A stretch of DNA of 64,000 nt from Liolophura sinensis (Eukaryota > Mollusca > Polyplacophora > Chitonida > Chitonidae), in the NCBI RefSeq assembly GCF_032854445.1, contig NC_088303.1, forward strand, positions 35,283,501-35,347,500, written 5' to 3'. Each line of letters starts with the position of its first letter. Within the stretch, counting starts at the first letter, position 1. The notes below the pieces were generated by a model, which ran no database searches, was not told the DNA's origin, and was given only the letters and a program-made list of their open reading frames with translations. Shown here in pieces: positions 24,560 to 37,700 of this stretch. The translations under genes were made by a program, and so were the position numbers.

Positions 24560-25190
24560 CAGTTGAGTCATTCATTCATTCAGTCAGTCAGTCAGTTTTA
24601 TTTGCCGTTCTCTCAAACGAGACTTCAATCGATTCCTATCACCAGTAAACAGTCAGTCAGTCAATTATTTATGCCCTTCTGTCAAACCGGCCATCGATCG
24701 ATTCCAATCATCAGTAGAAAATCAGTCATTCAGTTAGTCAGTTCTCTACGTATATTTTTCAACCAGACATCAATCGATTCCAGTTGTCAGCAATCAGTCA
24801 GTCAGTCAGTTATCTGCTGACTTTTAAACCAGCTATGAATCGATTCAAATCACAAGTAACCAATCAGTCAGTAAGTCAGCCAGCCAGTCAGTCAGTCAGT
24901 CAGTCAGTTGTCTACAGACACTTGTCAAATCAGCTATCATTTGATTCTAATCATAAGTAGACAATATGTGATTCAGTCAGTTATCTAAGAACTTTCAAAT
25001 CAGCTATGAATTGATTCCAATTATCAGTAGTCAGTCAGTAAGTAAGTAAATCAGTTGTTTGCGTACTCCTTCAAACCGGCCATCCATTGATTCCAGTCAT
25101 AAGTAGACAATCAGACAGTCAGTCAGTCAGTCAGTTATCTATGTACTCCTTTCAAACCAGCTGTTAAGCGATTCCAATGATTGCGATCAT
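24560..25190. repeat. CAGT-rich compound minisatellite, about 8 copies
   Basis: Each copy is about 70-90 bp. It has a CAGTCAGT run of variable length, a TTATCTACGTACT-like segment, TTTCAAACCAGCTATC and ATCGATTCCAATCATCAGTA. Differences in the number of CAGT steps explain the unequal copy lengths. It makes a serine/glutamine-rich frame on the plus strand that is not considered a gene. Confidence 0.85.
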
Positions 25191-25954
25191 CAGAATCAAC
25201 AAATGGCCAGGAGATGAATCATTTCAGGGATTCACACACTTAGCGTCACTAAACAACTCATTTTCTATGATCCACTTCTCTTAACTCATTTTAGTTGCGA
25301 GATGACCTCATAACCCAGAACACCACTGACAGTCTTTCCAGTGTTTGGTTACAGGCTTCATGCACCGTTTCTTCCGGCTTTTCCTTTTTACCCCGCTATT
25401 CTGTGTGGCACAAAAAACACCCATAATAGAGGGAAGCTTTACACAAGGCCTTCCGGTTGTCCGCCCATGGATTGCTTCCGAAAGATTTCGCCGTGCACGT
25501 TACACCAGCATTACACACCGTATTTCTGATCCAAATTTCCCACTGAATGAAGTGGATTTCGAACTCCTTTAAATAACAACACAGAGGAACTGACATCCGG
25601 AGGTTCCAGCAGTGAACATTCAAAAATTGCAATAATTTTTTTCGTGTCTAAATTAGAAACCAAAATCATGGTAGAAACCTTTTTACATTACCCTGAAACG
25701 CTTCTGTCTTTTGTGAAATTTAAAAAATTTTTTTTTGCGTACGTAAGGTTTTCATTAAGGAGTGTGTTTTTATTAACAAACTGCCGTCGTTAAATGGTGC
25801 AAAACTGAAATCCCTCTTCAATTATGACTGCAAGTTCCAGTCCCGACCTAATACAGGGAATTTCTAGATTCTGCCACTCTATTTGTCCGTGGGGCGTAGG
25901 AGAGTAAGCGATCGACGGCCCTTGCGGTGCTGTTTGCGCAGTCTTCGGTTTCTT
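25191..25954. other. Non-coding stretch, nothing recognised
   Basis: Short frames only, with no domain or splice support. The last part may hold the decayed head of the SINE that follows. Confidence 0.4.
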
Positions 25955-26040
25955 CGTGGAAAAGTTCGTCAGTAACTTGAGCAAGATTGGTGGTTTATGC
26001 CCCTGTCACTGCGATTTCCTCCACTTATAGAATATAACAG
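25955..26040 (+). mobile_element. SINE group 3 core fragment
   Basis: GTTCGTCAGTAACTTGAGC, GATTGGTGGTTTATGCCCC and ATTTCCTCCACTTATAGAA match the group-3 core order seen at 12.9 and 27.7 kb. The extent of any head upstream is unclear. Confidence 0.5.
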
Positions 26041-26217
26041 GTGGGAATTATTGATGTAATCAGTTCAGTAAATAAATCAATCATGCCGACCGGAATGTTT
26101 TGTAGCACACATAGCTCTACCCTTTGTACAAATAAACTTTGCCATGCGAGCTCAAAAAATGGGATCTTGAGTTTCTCTTCTCAACATGTGTTTATATCTT
26201 TCAAATACATTCTGCCT

Positions 26218-26386
26218 TTCTCTTCGGTCGTACGTGGGAAGGTCTTCCAGCAACCTGCGGATGGTCATGGGTTTCCTCCGGGTTGAACCAGTTTTTTCTT
26301 CAACTTAATGCTGGCCGCCATCATTTAAGTGAAATAGGGTTAACTCTTGAGTACGGCTTAAAACACCAATCAAATCAAATAAAATA
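26218..26386 (+). mobile_element. SINE family 1 copy, 5'-truncated
   Basis: This is a plus-strand copy that begins at TCTTCGGTCGTACGTGGG, just inside the head, and ends GTACGGCTTAAAACACCAAT plus a short CAAAT tail. The tRNA-like part is missing. It contains the core block CAACCTGCGGATGGTCATGG. No target-site duplication was found. Confidence 0.8.
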
Positions 26387-27640
26387 TTTTTTCTTTGTCT
26401 ATAAGATTTCAATTTTTTGTTCTTACATTATCTGGAAAGTTTTTCTTTTTTGGAGTTAAAGCACTTTTAATTTAATTTGAAGTAATATTGATTTCTCCGT
26501 TTAATCAATTCCGGAAAACGTTTAAAGCTACCATCTGGATCCCTCTTTTCTGATGAGCAATTATACTGCAATTTCTTGCAAAATAATAAACAACGTCTTC
26601 ATTTAAGGCCATTAGCAACGTGCTTTTGAAGTCGTTATTGGAATCACTCGTCTTTGGCACCATTGCGGACTACTTTATGATAGACAGTAGACTCCAGACT
26701 TCTATGGTTTTCCTTTCATAAAATCTAAAAGATAATCTTGCTGGATAAAACATGTCTATCAAATTATCATATTGGGTGATGAAGTAAACCCTAACTTTGT
26801 CGAAAAACATTTGTGTAACAAAATCATCACTTGTCAAGTCTGTCAATAAAAGAAGGGCACGAAATGTGAACCTTTTATTTTGGGAAAAAGACTTTGTATT
26901 CGTGCTCAGCAGTATACTGTAAGAAATCAATCCACAGAAAAAGCGCGAAAATTCACCCAATACGTCTAATACATCTAAAAAAATGTACAAAAGCTTGTCA
27001 AAAATGGACGAGAGGGCTCTAAAATTAAAGGTAGTCTTTGGATGAACCATTTTGGAAACAGCCTGAAAACTGTTTTGTGACGGGCCGACAGACCGATGAA
27101 CGGACAGGCAAGGGGTAAATTTAGTCCCCTAGGTGCAGTGACTTATAACCGACTGTTGACCGGGAACCTAAAAACTAGAGCCTCCGTAAAGTTATATGTC
27201 AGCATGCTGATAAAACGAGATAGAACTGATGGTCTAGGCCTTTTATCAGATAAACAAAAGCTACTCGTCAACCATAATGGACGTTCTATGTCAGTAATAA
27301 CAAGACTAATTTCCAGAACAACGTTGTCTCAAGTCTCCTTGAAGCTTCATTGATTACTAGCAGTATTTTATTTCACCACATCGTAATGATACTACATCGT
27401 CAGTCCAGGCTTAGCAGTCCAAGACAAACAAAAAAATTACCATTTAGTTTCCATTCTGTACATACTCGTCCGACCGAGTTTTATCTGTAATTCTTCCTCA
27501 ACTCAAATCCGACCCTGCACAGAAGATTTGTAAATTTCCCCCGTTCTCGCTCTTAGTAGTGCTATTTTGACAGCAAGTGGTCATGGGGACAACAAAGCGC
27601 TCGTATGTCCGTTTGTCCGGTCAACGTGTCAGACCCACTT
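26387..27640. other. Non-coding stretch, nothing recognised
   Basis: A 126-codon minus-strand frame (26670-27050) is rich in F and L and has no recognisable domain. It is not called as a gene. Confidence 0.4.
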
Positions 27641-27800
27641 GTCACACGAGGGAAAGTTCGTCAGTAAGTCGCCAAAGGTCGTTGGTTTACTCCAGTTTTC
27701 TCCACCCATGAAATTGAAGCCGTCGTATTGATGATATATTTTCGTATCAATCAATCATCAAGCACTAATCAATCAATCAGTCAATCAGTCAATCAACTGA
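27641..27800 (+). mobile_element. SINE group 3 copy with ATCA tail
   Basis: The core GTTCGTCAGTAAGTCGCC, AAAGGTCGTTGGTTTACTCC, TTTTCTCCACCCATGAAA and GCCGTCGTATTGATGATATA is followed by an ATCAATCA/CAGT-type tail. The sequence GCCGTCGTAT...ATATATTTT parallels the common 3' region of family 1 (GCCGTCGTATAAGTGATATA at 19.5 kb). Confidence 0.65.
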
Positions 27801-29924
27801 CAAAGGACTTGGTACTTGCTTTGTACAAGAGTTCTGATAAAGGAGTGCATCGGTACAAATCTGTTGTGCCTGATACGCTTATATCACAGAGCCCTTGACA
27901 GGAGTTTGGCGCCAAGACAACGTGTTGGGTTTCTTCATCACCATGTTAGGTCATCGGGTGGGGCTTAAATGAGTAAGGAATTGGAAACAAAGATTGCGGG
28001 AACTGGGTTGGTAGGGCTGTCTATTAGCAGCCATGAAGCGGGTGGGAAATGAGCTCAACCTTCTGAGACCGTGTTCACTTTGTACAGTACTGACTCTAAT
28101 AGATGTGTATCTCTACAGGAACAAGTGGGTTAATGTTACAGTTTTAATTATCAACCTCCTTCAATGTTGCCTTGAGCAATTAGAAATGTCCAGAACGCAA
28201 GCCAGGACTGCTATCGTCGAGTCACGCGAGATACGCATTTACTAACGAGATAAAGTTTGGTGACATTGTCCCGCTCAGCCGTAGCTGTAGCCGTGGGCCA
28301 AACGACAAGCAGCAGTTAAAGGCACTGTAAAATGTCAATGCCATTCCAACTCGGATCAGGCTCTGAAATATTCCGTGGGAGATGAGTTAACAAGACAAAG
28401 ACGACTACGGCCAATTCTCGTGTATTCAAAGATAAACGGCCAATTCGATCCAATTCGATTCGAGTATATGACTGAATTATAACGGTAATGTTTTAACGGG
28501 AAATTACTCCGTTTATCATAACCTATAGCTAAAGTGCTATTAGTAAAAGGACAGCCGGGCATGGCTAAACTATTTTACCCTAGGGAGTGTACATTGATGA
28601 TGCTGTTGATCGTCATGGATGTATCTGCCTGGATATGGCGGTGGAATTTCGTTCTTACAATACATGCGATTTACAATGGATATCTATCTATTAAAAACAA
28701 TAGCAAACTTAACAGTTTATATTATTGATAGTAAAACAATGTCAAAGATATGTATTTTACATGTCACATAAACATTACATGTGCATGTAAAAGACCGAAA
28801 AGGGAGGAGGGCGGTGTGGGGTTGGGGGTTATGTACCATAAAGAGAATGTTAACATAAATATTTATGATTAATATTCAGAAATCAAATAAATAAATAAAT
28901 GCAACTGATATTACATTGAATGGATATTTATTTTTTTTTTAGATTTTTCACTCAATCATATGATGCCACAGCATTATTTAAACCCAACCTGATGGCTGTG
29001 CATGCTAAAGTTCATGACAATTCATATATTCTCTTCCCTTCGATTTCGAGAATGGACTTAAAGGTCGACTACATGCATATAACCAATATTGTATAATTTC
29101 TCATACCACAGTTTGTTTCATCGATTGATGTAAAGATCCAGTTGTTCAGTTAGTGGCTAAAACATTGACGTCTTAAATCATCGCTTAAATGATTAAACAT
29201 TAAAAGGTGGCGACTAATTAATTGGCCGATCTTTTTCTTACATCCAAGTATCCACTGAATGCTATTAATTTTGTTCGTATACGTCTTCCGAAGTTTGTGT
29301 TTCCTGTGGTTGAACTATCGGAAGGTACTCAGTGCAAGCTTTCACCTTCAGATGCTGATAATTCACCCTGAAATAGGATTATCGTTGGACGGCCACGGGA
29401 AAGGAACACTGGAGAGCTCGTTCGATGAATTATTGACAGGATTACTGATTACTGATTACTGAAAACTGATCCAAAAACAAACGTTCTGTCTTTCATTATC
29501 GATCTTCTGAATTATTGATACTGGACCCCTGTAGCCTAGAGGCAGAAGAACTGATTATTTACTTATTATTAATTGAAAGACTTGTAATATAGGTGATGTA
29601 CCCTGTGCCTTTTACGGTTTCTTAGATATATACACTTATGGCGTATTAGACACTGATTAAGACAGAACCAGTCTTATTACCGCTGGTCTCAGTCAGCGCC
29701 CACTTCATGAACTTAATTGTCTTGTTTGCTTTCCTCAAATGGCCGACAGGAAAACGCCTTACGATTCGCGTCGAAACTTTTTTCTGGACAGACATTTAAC
29801 AAGGAGGACGAATTTACCCGAGGCAAGGTCAGAGGATGGAATATAAACATTTTAAATTTTTCACGTCTTCATTTTGGAGGGAATGCAGTATTTGCCAAGA
29901 TGCGCGTGACTCCCTGGGTTCTCT
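27801..29924. other. Non-coding stretch with a G-rich tract
   Basis: No gene is supported. A G-rich tract (GGGAGGAGGGCGGTGTGGGG and onward) lies at 28801-28830. The rest is anonymous AT-rich sequence. Confidence 0.45.
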
Positions 29925-30275
29925 GGACACAATGTCTTTTACTTGTGAAGGAACAACTGGTACATCTCAAAGTATTGTGTCTTGCACTGGTGAAAGTACA
30001 AGTACCATATCTTATACATCTGAAGGTCCATTTGGTGATCTCAAGGTATTATGTCTTGTACTTGTGAAGGTACAACTGGTAATCTCAACGTATTAAGGTA
30101 CAAATAGTAATCTCAAGGACAATGTTTTGTTCTATAGGTCCGTTTGGTAATCTAATGATATTGTGTCTTGCGCTGGTGAAGGTAGGATTGGTGATTTCGA
30201 GGTACCATGTCTTGTACTTGTGAAGGTACAACTGGTAATCTCAACGTATTAAGTCTTGTACTTCCGAAGTACAGT
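29925..30275. repeat. 44-bp minisatellite, left block
   Basis: The unit is about 44 bp and contains TGTCTTGTACTTGTGAAGG and TACAACTGGTAATCTCAA, then GGTATTA. About seven or eight uneven copies are seen. Short frames across it have a 15-residue period and are by-products. Confidence 0.75.
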
Positions 30276-30565
30276 TTTCTTGTGAGCAGCATTGAGTGCT
30301 TATTTATACGAGTAAGATCCTGTAAAAATACAGCCTATTCTCATGGGGTTTTTTTCCGAGCCAAAGTGACGTAAAGGTACAAACACCAATCAAATATTCA
30401 CCAACATTGTGTAAAGTCAGAGCTGAAATAAGGGTATGGGTAACTTTGATCAATCAATACTGTAAACCTATTGCAGGGTACAACCATTTTTATAAACCTA
30501 CTGCATTTACAGTACTTTTCACAGCGAAACAATTTTACATTATTGTAAATTTATAATTTGGGCTT
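30276..30565. other. Non-repeat spacer between two related arrays
   Basis: About 290 bp without the 44-bp unit, separating two arrays with related units. No mobile-element ends or target duplications are visible. Confidence 0.45.
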
Positions 30566-30995
30566 CCGAGCATCATATCGTATATATCTGAAGAGTCAAC
30601 TGGTGATCTCTGAGCATTCTATCTAATACATCCGAATGTCCAGTTGGTGATCTTTGAGCATTGTATCCACTACATCTGAATGTCCAGTTAGTGTTTTCGG
30701 ATCATAGTATCTTGTATATTGTACATCTGAAGGTCCAGTTGGAGATCACCGAGTATGATATCTTGTACAGTTGTAGGTCCATTTGGTGAAATCTGAGCGT
30801 GATATCTTGTACAGCTGTAGGTCCAATTGCTGAACTGTGAGCGTCATATCTTGTGCAGCTGTAGGTCCAATTGCTGAACTCTCAGTGTGATATCTTGTAC
30901 AGCTGTAGGTCCAGTTGCTGAACTCTCAGTGTGATATCTTGTGCAGCTGTAGGTCCAGTTGGTGAACTCTGAGCGTGATATCTTGTACACCTGAA
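30566..30995. repeat. 44-bp minisatellite, right block
   Basis: The unit contains GATATCTTGTACAGCTGTAG and GTCCAGTTGCTGAACTCTC, 44 bp between successive GATATC sites in the best copies. It aligns with the left block (TCTTGTAC, AAGG/TAGGT, CAACTGGT or CAGTTGG, ATCT or AACTCT), so both blocks derive from one ancestral repeat. The right-hand copies are the most uniform. Confidence 0.8.
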
Positions 30996-30999
30996 CATC

Positions 31000-31375
31000 T
31001 GAGTAAGCCAACGCACCTAGAGTAAGTCATCATACCTAGATGAGGCCATCAAACGTAGAGTAGGGCACCACACCTAGAGTAAGCCACCACACAAAGATTA
31101 AGCCACCACATCTAGAGTAACAATCCACATCTAGAGTAGGCAATCTTGTCAGGAGTTAGCCAACGCACCTAGATTAATCCACCAAGCCAGACGTGAGGCA
31201 CAGCAGTTAGACTAAACTACCACTTCTGGAGTGTCACCGAACCAGACGTCAGATACCGCTACACCTGGAGAAACCTATTGAATCTTGAGTAAATCGTCGC
31301 ACCCGAAGTAAGCCACTGGACCAGTAGTAAGTCGCCGTGCCTAGAGTAAACATATGACGTAAGCCACTGCACCTT
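31000..31375. repeat. 19-22-bp minisatellite, degenerate
   Basis: The unit is AGTAAGCCACCACACCTAG with length and sequence variation (AGTAAGTCATCATACCTAG, ATTAAGCCACCACATCTAG). It starts directly where the 44-bp array stops. About 16-18 copies decay toward the right end. Confidence 0.75.
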
Positions 31376-34300
31376 TTGAGCTACAGCTTCTATAGTGACA
31401 AAAGTTGTGGTGTAAGCTGTTCCAGATGTCATAGGAGAAGCACCTTCTCACGTCAGATGGTATTACTTATCGTCTTTTTTGTATCGTGCTGACTCAGCTC
31501 CCAACAGTGATCCACATCTGACCAATGAGATCCTCAGCTCAGGGTATTGGTTGAGCTCTGGATTGTTTAACTGTGGAATTAAGTCGGGGATGTTTGTCAA
31601 GTAAATGACAAAGCGCGGTGCCCCGATTTCCTCCTAGTATAAATTTATACGTGAAAAATATATGTCCGTATTAGTATAATCATGTTTATTTTTCATTTAT
31701 ATCTTTCATCTGATACAAAAGTTGACATTTTTGTGTCTATAAAATTTATCTGCCGCTATTGTTATGCATGAGACTAGTCATGATATGCATGTCATTTGAG
31801 ATCATTCTTGAGCGGGTTATGATGATACAGTAAAGATGATTGGAAGAGCCGGTCACCCGTTACTCAGAGAATAGGGTGTTTCATAACCCGCACTTAGGAA
31901 ACGTGTACATTTCGTAGAGAAAGATACCTTCAACTCGCTAAGCCAATAGAGGAATCGACAACTTTTACAAGTCGTCGTCAAATATTAATGCAATAAACCT
32001 TTGTGTTAAAACCAAATCTCGTTTATCAAGATTAGCTATGGGCATCAAGTGATAGGATAATCCCTAACGGACAATAGTCACGCGCTGGAAATCACAAACC
32101 GCCCTCTGGCGTCATTTTATCTGGGTTGCAAATAAATGGATCTCACACATGTGGCCTTCCCACGGGAGTGTACGAGAAGCTTGTATATCAGTGTTGAAAT
32201 TCGCTCGCTCCCCAAATCTCCATAGAGTAAGGTTTTTCTTCATCCCTGTACATTGTCGAACGAAATGGTAAAAAATGGCAGACAAAACAAAATATTAACT
32301 ACATAAAGGAAAGAAAAAATAGCATGCACTAAAAACGTCCAGATTTTTTAGTTAAGATCGATATAATTTGACAGCATGAAAGAAGAGAAGAAAGATGAAA
32401 CCAAAACAAGCCATAAGCTGTCACTGATGTTTCGTGTCATTGACATATCACGCTGAAAACCCGCCAGCGACGCAATAAAATGTGCTCTTAAACTAATCGA
32501 ATTAATCCTATTATTATTTATGTTAAAAGCAATATTATCGATTTTGTTCAAACTGGATTAAGTAAATGTTCTCGTTTTATTTGAGTCGTATAGGTGACTT
32601 TATCAGTTTGTTTGCTCGGTTTGGAGACGATGCCAATGCAAGAATCTAATTTTATAAAGTAAGCTTCAGAAGAGGATTAAATGACCTATAATGGCGGAAA
32701 TTCCCCAACAGAGTATAGCTATAGGCGGATCAAGGTAAGATTATCCCTTGTTAGAACAAAACCGTAGCCGTCAAGCCATATGCTTCGAGCACGTGCTTCG
32801 GTTACGCTGACCTTGAAGAAATCGGTCCTGAAAGGTTCAGTGCCATATTGTTCTGTGTGCAAGAAACGAAGACAAACCAAAAATGCCATACTTTCTTAAG
32901 CATTGTCTTGTTTTAAATGTATTTAGTTTCAAATTGCACTTTAATGAAGAATAACTAGACATTTCTCTTTGATTGTATCTGACCAGATCTAATCCTCAGG
33001 TTTTGACTGACGTCATTACGACAACAGAGTGACGTCCCAATGCTAAATGACGTCACCGATTTAAGGCGCAGTACAGTTACTTGCCTATCTTTTAACATGG
33101 CAATGATCGTCTTTAAGTCAAAATACCGGCAGGGGAAATGGTTATTTTTTCATAACTTAGAAGAACCGATACAGAAAAAGAGAGTTGAAATGTGTGCACC
33201 AGCTGTTGGTTTACACCATGGATTTACTTATTTAAGCTGTAGCTTAACACCACGTTGGTGTGTCAATGATTATAGCGCTTTGGCTGCGAAAGAAAGCCAA
33301 ATTGGGGGCGATGTTGGACCTTTACAGAACAGTGCTTGCAAATATCCAGTCACAAGAGAGTTGCTTATCTACAGAAAATATCACTGAATCTCGAATGGGC
33401 AGCAAAATTTACTGTAAAAATACGCTATTTGTTATTACACTGTAACTGTGGATGTATTTCTTTTGTGGTTTATGACGTAATTCTACCAGTTCGCTGAGGT
33501 AGGATCACCAATAGTTATGTTTCCATTCCACGCACTCCTAAACTTTCTAAAATAGAGACGTTCATTTTGTCTCGAAATATTTCCACTGAGTCTACAAATA
33601 CGTGTCGTTTTTCAGCCCACATAAAATCGATATAGAACGGGAAAAGAATGGAGTAAGAAAAGGCGTTGTCTGCATATCACAATTTAAGTGACTTTCTGAA
33701 GCTTTTTCTTCCATCCCTATCTTCAGTGGTATTAACATGTAACTTCCACCCGACGTTCAATTTAAATGGTGTATGAACTATAAATCAAATGAATTAAAAG
33801 CGTTAAGGTTAGTCTCTAAATACATCGTGTGTGATGTCACTATACCCTGACCACTTGTAGCCTCATGTCACTTTAATGAACTAAGCTCTAAATCGGGCGA
33901 ACTTGTAAAAGGTTACATTCTTAATCAAACTAGTTACGAATGGATACCAAGTATTCATAGCTTACACAGTAGGCTTGTGACAAACGAGTACACTTCGACA
34001 GGGCTTCTAATATATCAGACTCCTATACCTACGATACCCCACGCGCATGTCAGCAAACTGTCTGGTTGTTCCGAAAGGGTAAGGTGATAAATGTTTCTGA
34101 TGTTGTATTCTCAACCATTCTTTTGTCACCAGATGGACAGATTTATTCGGATTCTACAGAGCAGACGACACTAGGATCTCTGAACAAACCGACGCGCTTT
34201 TTACCGGACAAGAAATCCCTCCGCCCTCGAGGCACCTGCCTAAATGCCATTGGACAGATTCTTGAAGCACGTTTACATATAACTTTGTAACCTCCAGTCC

Positions 34301-34545
34301 AGATCCGTAACTCGCGTGTGCATCGAAAAAAAAACCTTTCTTCCATCTAGCTAAGATCACAATTAGTCCAGTGACTCAGGTTATACTGAGTTGTGCTTAA
34401 TCTCGCCATCCACTCATATCTTCCCAAAAGGCTTCACTGGCGTTGCCCACGTTGCAATATTCGAACTCAGTGATAACCTGTGAGTGTGAAAGAGGCTTAG
34501 CGGTGCTAGGAAGACGACCCGCTGTGTGTGACAGCCAAGTGTCCA
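31376..34545. other. Non-coding stretch upstream of the VWC gene
   Basis: No gene or repeat is recognised. It may contain upstream regulatory DNA of the gene starting at 34627, but no specific element can be supported. Confidence 0.4.
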
Positions 34546-34590
34546 GATAAAACCTCCGCATCAACCCCCTTCGGTCGCAGATCCCAGACA
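34546..34590 (+). promoter_or_regulatory. Possible TATA-like element and start region
   Basis: GATAAAAC at 34546-34553 lies about 75 bp upstream of the proposed start codon, which would allow a transcription start 25-35 bp downstream and a 5' leader of about 40-50 bases. The match to TATAAA is imperfect, and no upstream leader exon can be excluded. Confidence 0.2.
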
Positions 34591-34626
34591 GAACAGCCGC
34601 GGGGAAGCACGGACCTGAACGACAAC

Positions 34627-34720
34627 ATGCAGTTTTTCTACCTTACCATTGCTCTCTTAATATCTGCAGTTGTATCGCTGCCCATGTCCAGTTTTTACAA
34701 ACGGCGACCCTTTTACAAAC
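34627..34720 (+). CDS. Secreted VWC-domain protein, exon 1 (signal peptide)
   Basis: This is the first coding exon of a deduced 126-residue secreted protein and encodes residues 1-31. It begins MQFFYLTIALLISAVVS, a typical signal peptide with an uninterrupted hydrophobic core and a likely cut after S17. LPMSSFY, then KRR, PFY and K follow, so the mature N-terminus is short and basic. The start is chosen because the hydrophobic segment begins right at this methionine (preceded by GACAAC). An in-frame upstream methionine at 34528 would put a polar stretch before the signal. The exon ends at AAAC with the donor GTAAGT, phase 1, matching exon 2. Intron 1 is 16,247 bp. Function is unknown; VWC proteins often bind growth factors or matrix, but nothing here shows which. 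Confidence 0.72.
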
Positions 34721-37700
34721 GTAAGTTTTGGTTTTCTTTTCTTTTAGATTTCTTTTATTTTCAACACATTTTAAAGGACGAAGTAAACAATTCACTTATC
34801 TTAGAACTATGCTTTTACTTCAAAATTAGACCCAAGTTGTTCTGCAAAACTTTACAACCCGTTCAATGAGTTTTCTAACTATTTTCAAGCATATGTCTCC
34901 TAAGAGGTTTATTATACGTTATTTACTTTTCAACTTGTGTGTATGTGCTGAATGCATGGCTTGAAACATAGATGGAGACATATGCATTTAAGTGTACCCC
35001 CTCAGAGATGTCAATTGCAAATTTCCACATCCCAGTGCTTCATCTTTTTATCTTCCATACACCAGATAACTGCAGCTACAATAACATTCTTTGGTTGTTA
35101 TTATTCACATGTTTATCATTTTACCGTATGGTATATTCCAAGGGATCGCCTGTCTCCACGCTTCAGAGCGCGTGCCTTTGGCTTCTGTTAATAATATCGC
35201 TTCGTCTGTAGGGAGATATGTGTAGATCAGATGTGGCATATGTCAATGTATTTAGAGGCAGAGGGAGATACTCAAACAAAATCACTAATCAGTATTAATG
35301 TGCATATCACTCCGCAATATGTGTATTACTTTTTCCTAGCTGCTTCTTTCTGCCGATTGTTGCTGAGAAATTTCTTATATACAGCGCCGATTTCTGTAGA
35401 TGAGTTCGGATGAGATTTTGATGGAATAAATTATCTTAATTATTTTTTGTCGTAATCCCATTGTCAAGGAAAGAGAATTTTAACCAAATATTTCCGATGA
35501 GAATTGTGGCAAGAAAAGGGTGTCAAAAAATGTTTATTGCCAACGCCTTATCTGGAGAATCTTGCAGATTGGGCATTGAGTTGGTCTTCTGGGCTAGTCC
35601 CATGGCGAGCAGTCGCGTGATATATGCCTGAATGTGTAAATACTCTGAACACATTTAATCATTGCCAACGGGTGCAATTACTTACAAAAACTCAAAGTAC
35701 CCTCCAGTTATTCAAATAGCGAATAGTAATTGGTTGTTTGGCAGATTAGTTGCCCGGCCTCTAGTTCCGTAATCGAATTGTACTATAGAAACCAGATTAC
35801 TGCACCAGTCAAAAAAGGACATAACGTGTTCAGAGAAATGGAAAAGGGGCAAAGCTGATAAACAGGTTAGGCAGATTTTTCCTCTTTTGGTATTGAAATG
35901 AAGAGACTACTTCTTCAGAGCGAACTGCTGTAGAGATGTTAGCTGTTATCTTTCAGCAAACCTATAAAAGTGAAAATATCCGGTAAAATCTGTGTTTCCC
36001 GTAGCTAGGATTCCGTGGTTTTGCACTTGTCGTCAGTTGACTCGTACTTTATGCGTTGCAGACCTATCAGCACAGTTTGCAATATGAACTCAGTGGTTCC
36101 TCTCTCGGTGTGGGACATAAGTATATTTGATTAAGTCAAATACTTGATCTGTGTAGTACACTTTGTCTACTTTGTTACACAGAAAACAGAAATACTTTCG
36201 TTATGATGCAAAAATTTAAAAATAAAACAAACACAGCTGTTTTAACTGCAACAAAATTCTTTAACTGCAAAACATAACTGTGAAGACATATGCACAGAAA
36301 ACCAAAGAAGACTGGATTAGCATTACCCATCTCATCCTTCAATGCCGATGTGTCTTGAGCGGACCGATTTAATGACTCTGGCAGCCAGAACGTTTTATTG
36401 CTGAACGGTTTTGCTAAAAACCATTGTACGTCAGGGAACGTAGAGAAGGCAATAACTTACATTTTCCTGACATCATCGTCCATCTGACTGTATTGAACAA
36501 TTGTAAAATTCACGAGATAAATGATTTACTGATATGGAGACTTTGGTTAAGCGTGATATAATTTGTAGCAAGCTGTCCATTCTCGTAAGGTTTCATTTAG
36601 ACGAGAGAACAAACCGTCTCGTGTGCCAAGCTTTTAGCGGTTTGTCTTGTTCGTTATAGTGTGTCATGTTCTTCACTAGGGTACCGATAAAGATTGCGTT
36701 TACAAAAGCTAGCTATTAGATTCGTTATCTTACGTCTGCGCTATCTAATGGTATAGCGTTTAAATCAAACAGTCTCCGCCCCAACTCATCTGATAGCTTT
36801 TAAAGCGTACACAGGTTTTAGAATCCTAAGAGGTTTCAAAATCCATAGCGACTTAGGCAACTCACGGAATGTTTTACTGCTCGCTGTTGGAAAATCTGAC
36901 ACAGGTGTGTGCAATAAAGGCACGGCACCTATCCTGTCTGTTTTTAGACGTGAGCGTATACCCTTTGAATGTTCTGTGTTGGCTGACGGTAGATTTGTAA
37001 GCCATCTTGATATCGGTACAATGGCTCTTGGGCAAATTCTCTGTCATGTTCTTTCCCCAGTGGCCAAGTAACTGTTTCTGTTTTCCTTGCGTGAACATTT
37101 CCCTTGATCCTCTAAATATAATCGCCGTCAAAGGATAAACCGCAGGTGCATTTGTTGCAGACAGTGAACAGAAGTAAATTTCGCATGCCACGATATTGTC
37201 TCCATAGGCCAAATGGGCTATCATTGTGTAATGGGCGTGTGTAAAACAACACATGTGTGGTGCTTTTTCTTTTTTCGTTTGATGTTTACCTGGTTACAAG
37301 GTTGAAGTACTTACACATACATTGTGGCCAACAGACAGATGAACGATACGTTTCTCTTTGTTTTCCCTTATATCACAACATCAAACTTTTGTTCATCGTA
37401 TCACATTTATACATTTAAGCAGAGCATGGTCATGGATATTTGCGTGCGATCATTTGTTATGGTTTGAAACGTATCTGCCACAGCAGTTCAGTGCACCTTT
37501 GTTCATGTCAAGTATGGCATCCTAGAAACGAATACAATCGTATAGGAGCATGATGTTAATGGAGAGATTAGTGATGTCTAAAATATCACAACGTTCAGCC
37601 AGTTGCTGGTTCTATTCCCTATCGGGTTTTGCCTTACAAAGTCGTGAACTCTATATATTTCGTATTTGCGCGCTCGTCGCCTATTATTACTGGAATTGGG

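Noticed and set aside
26670-27050. 126-codon minus-strand frame as a gene or LINE fragment
   Set aside because: No reverse-transcriptase or other motif; rich in F and L as expected for AT-rich sequence.
34528-34626. Upstream in-frame methionine as the start of the VWC protein
   Set aside because: It would place about 33 polar residues before the hydrophobic signal sequence, which then could not act as an N-terminal signal peptide.
36874-37254. 126-codon minus-strand frame in intron 1
   Set aside because: No domain, signal peptide or good splice borders.
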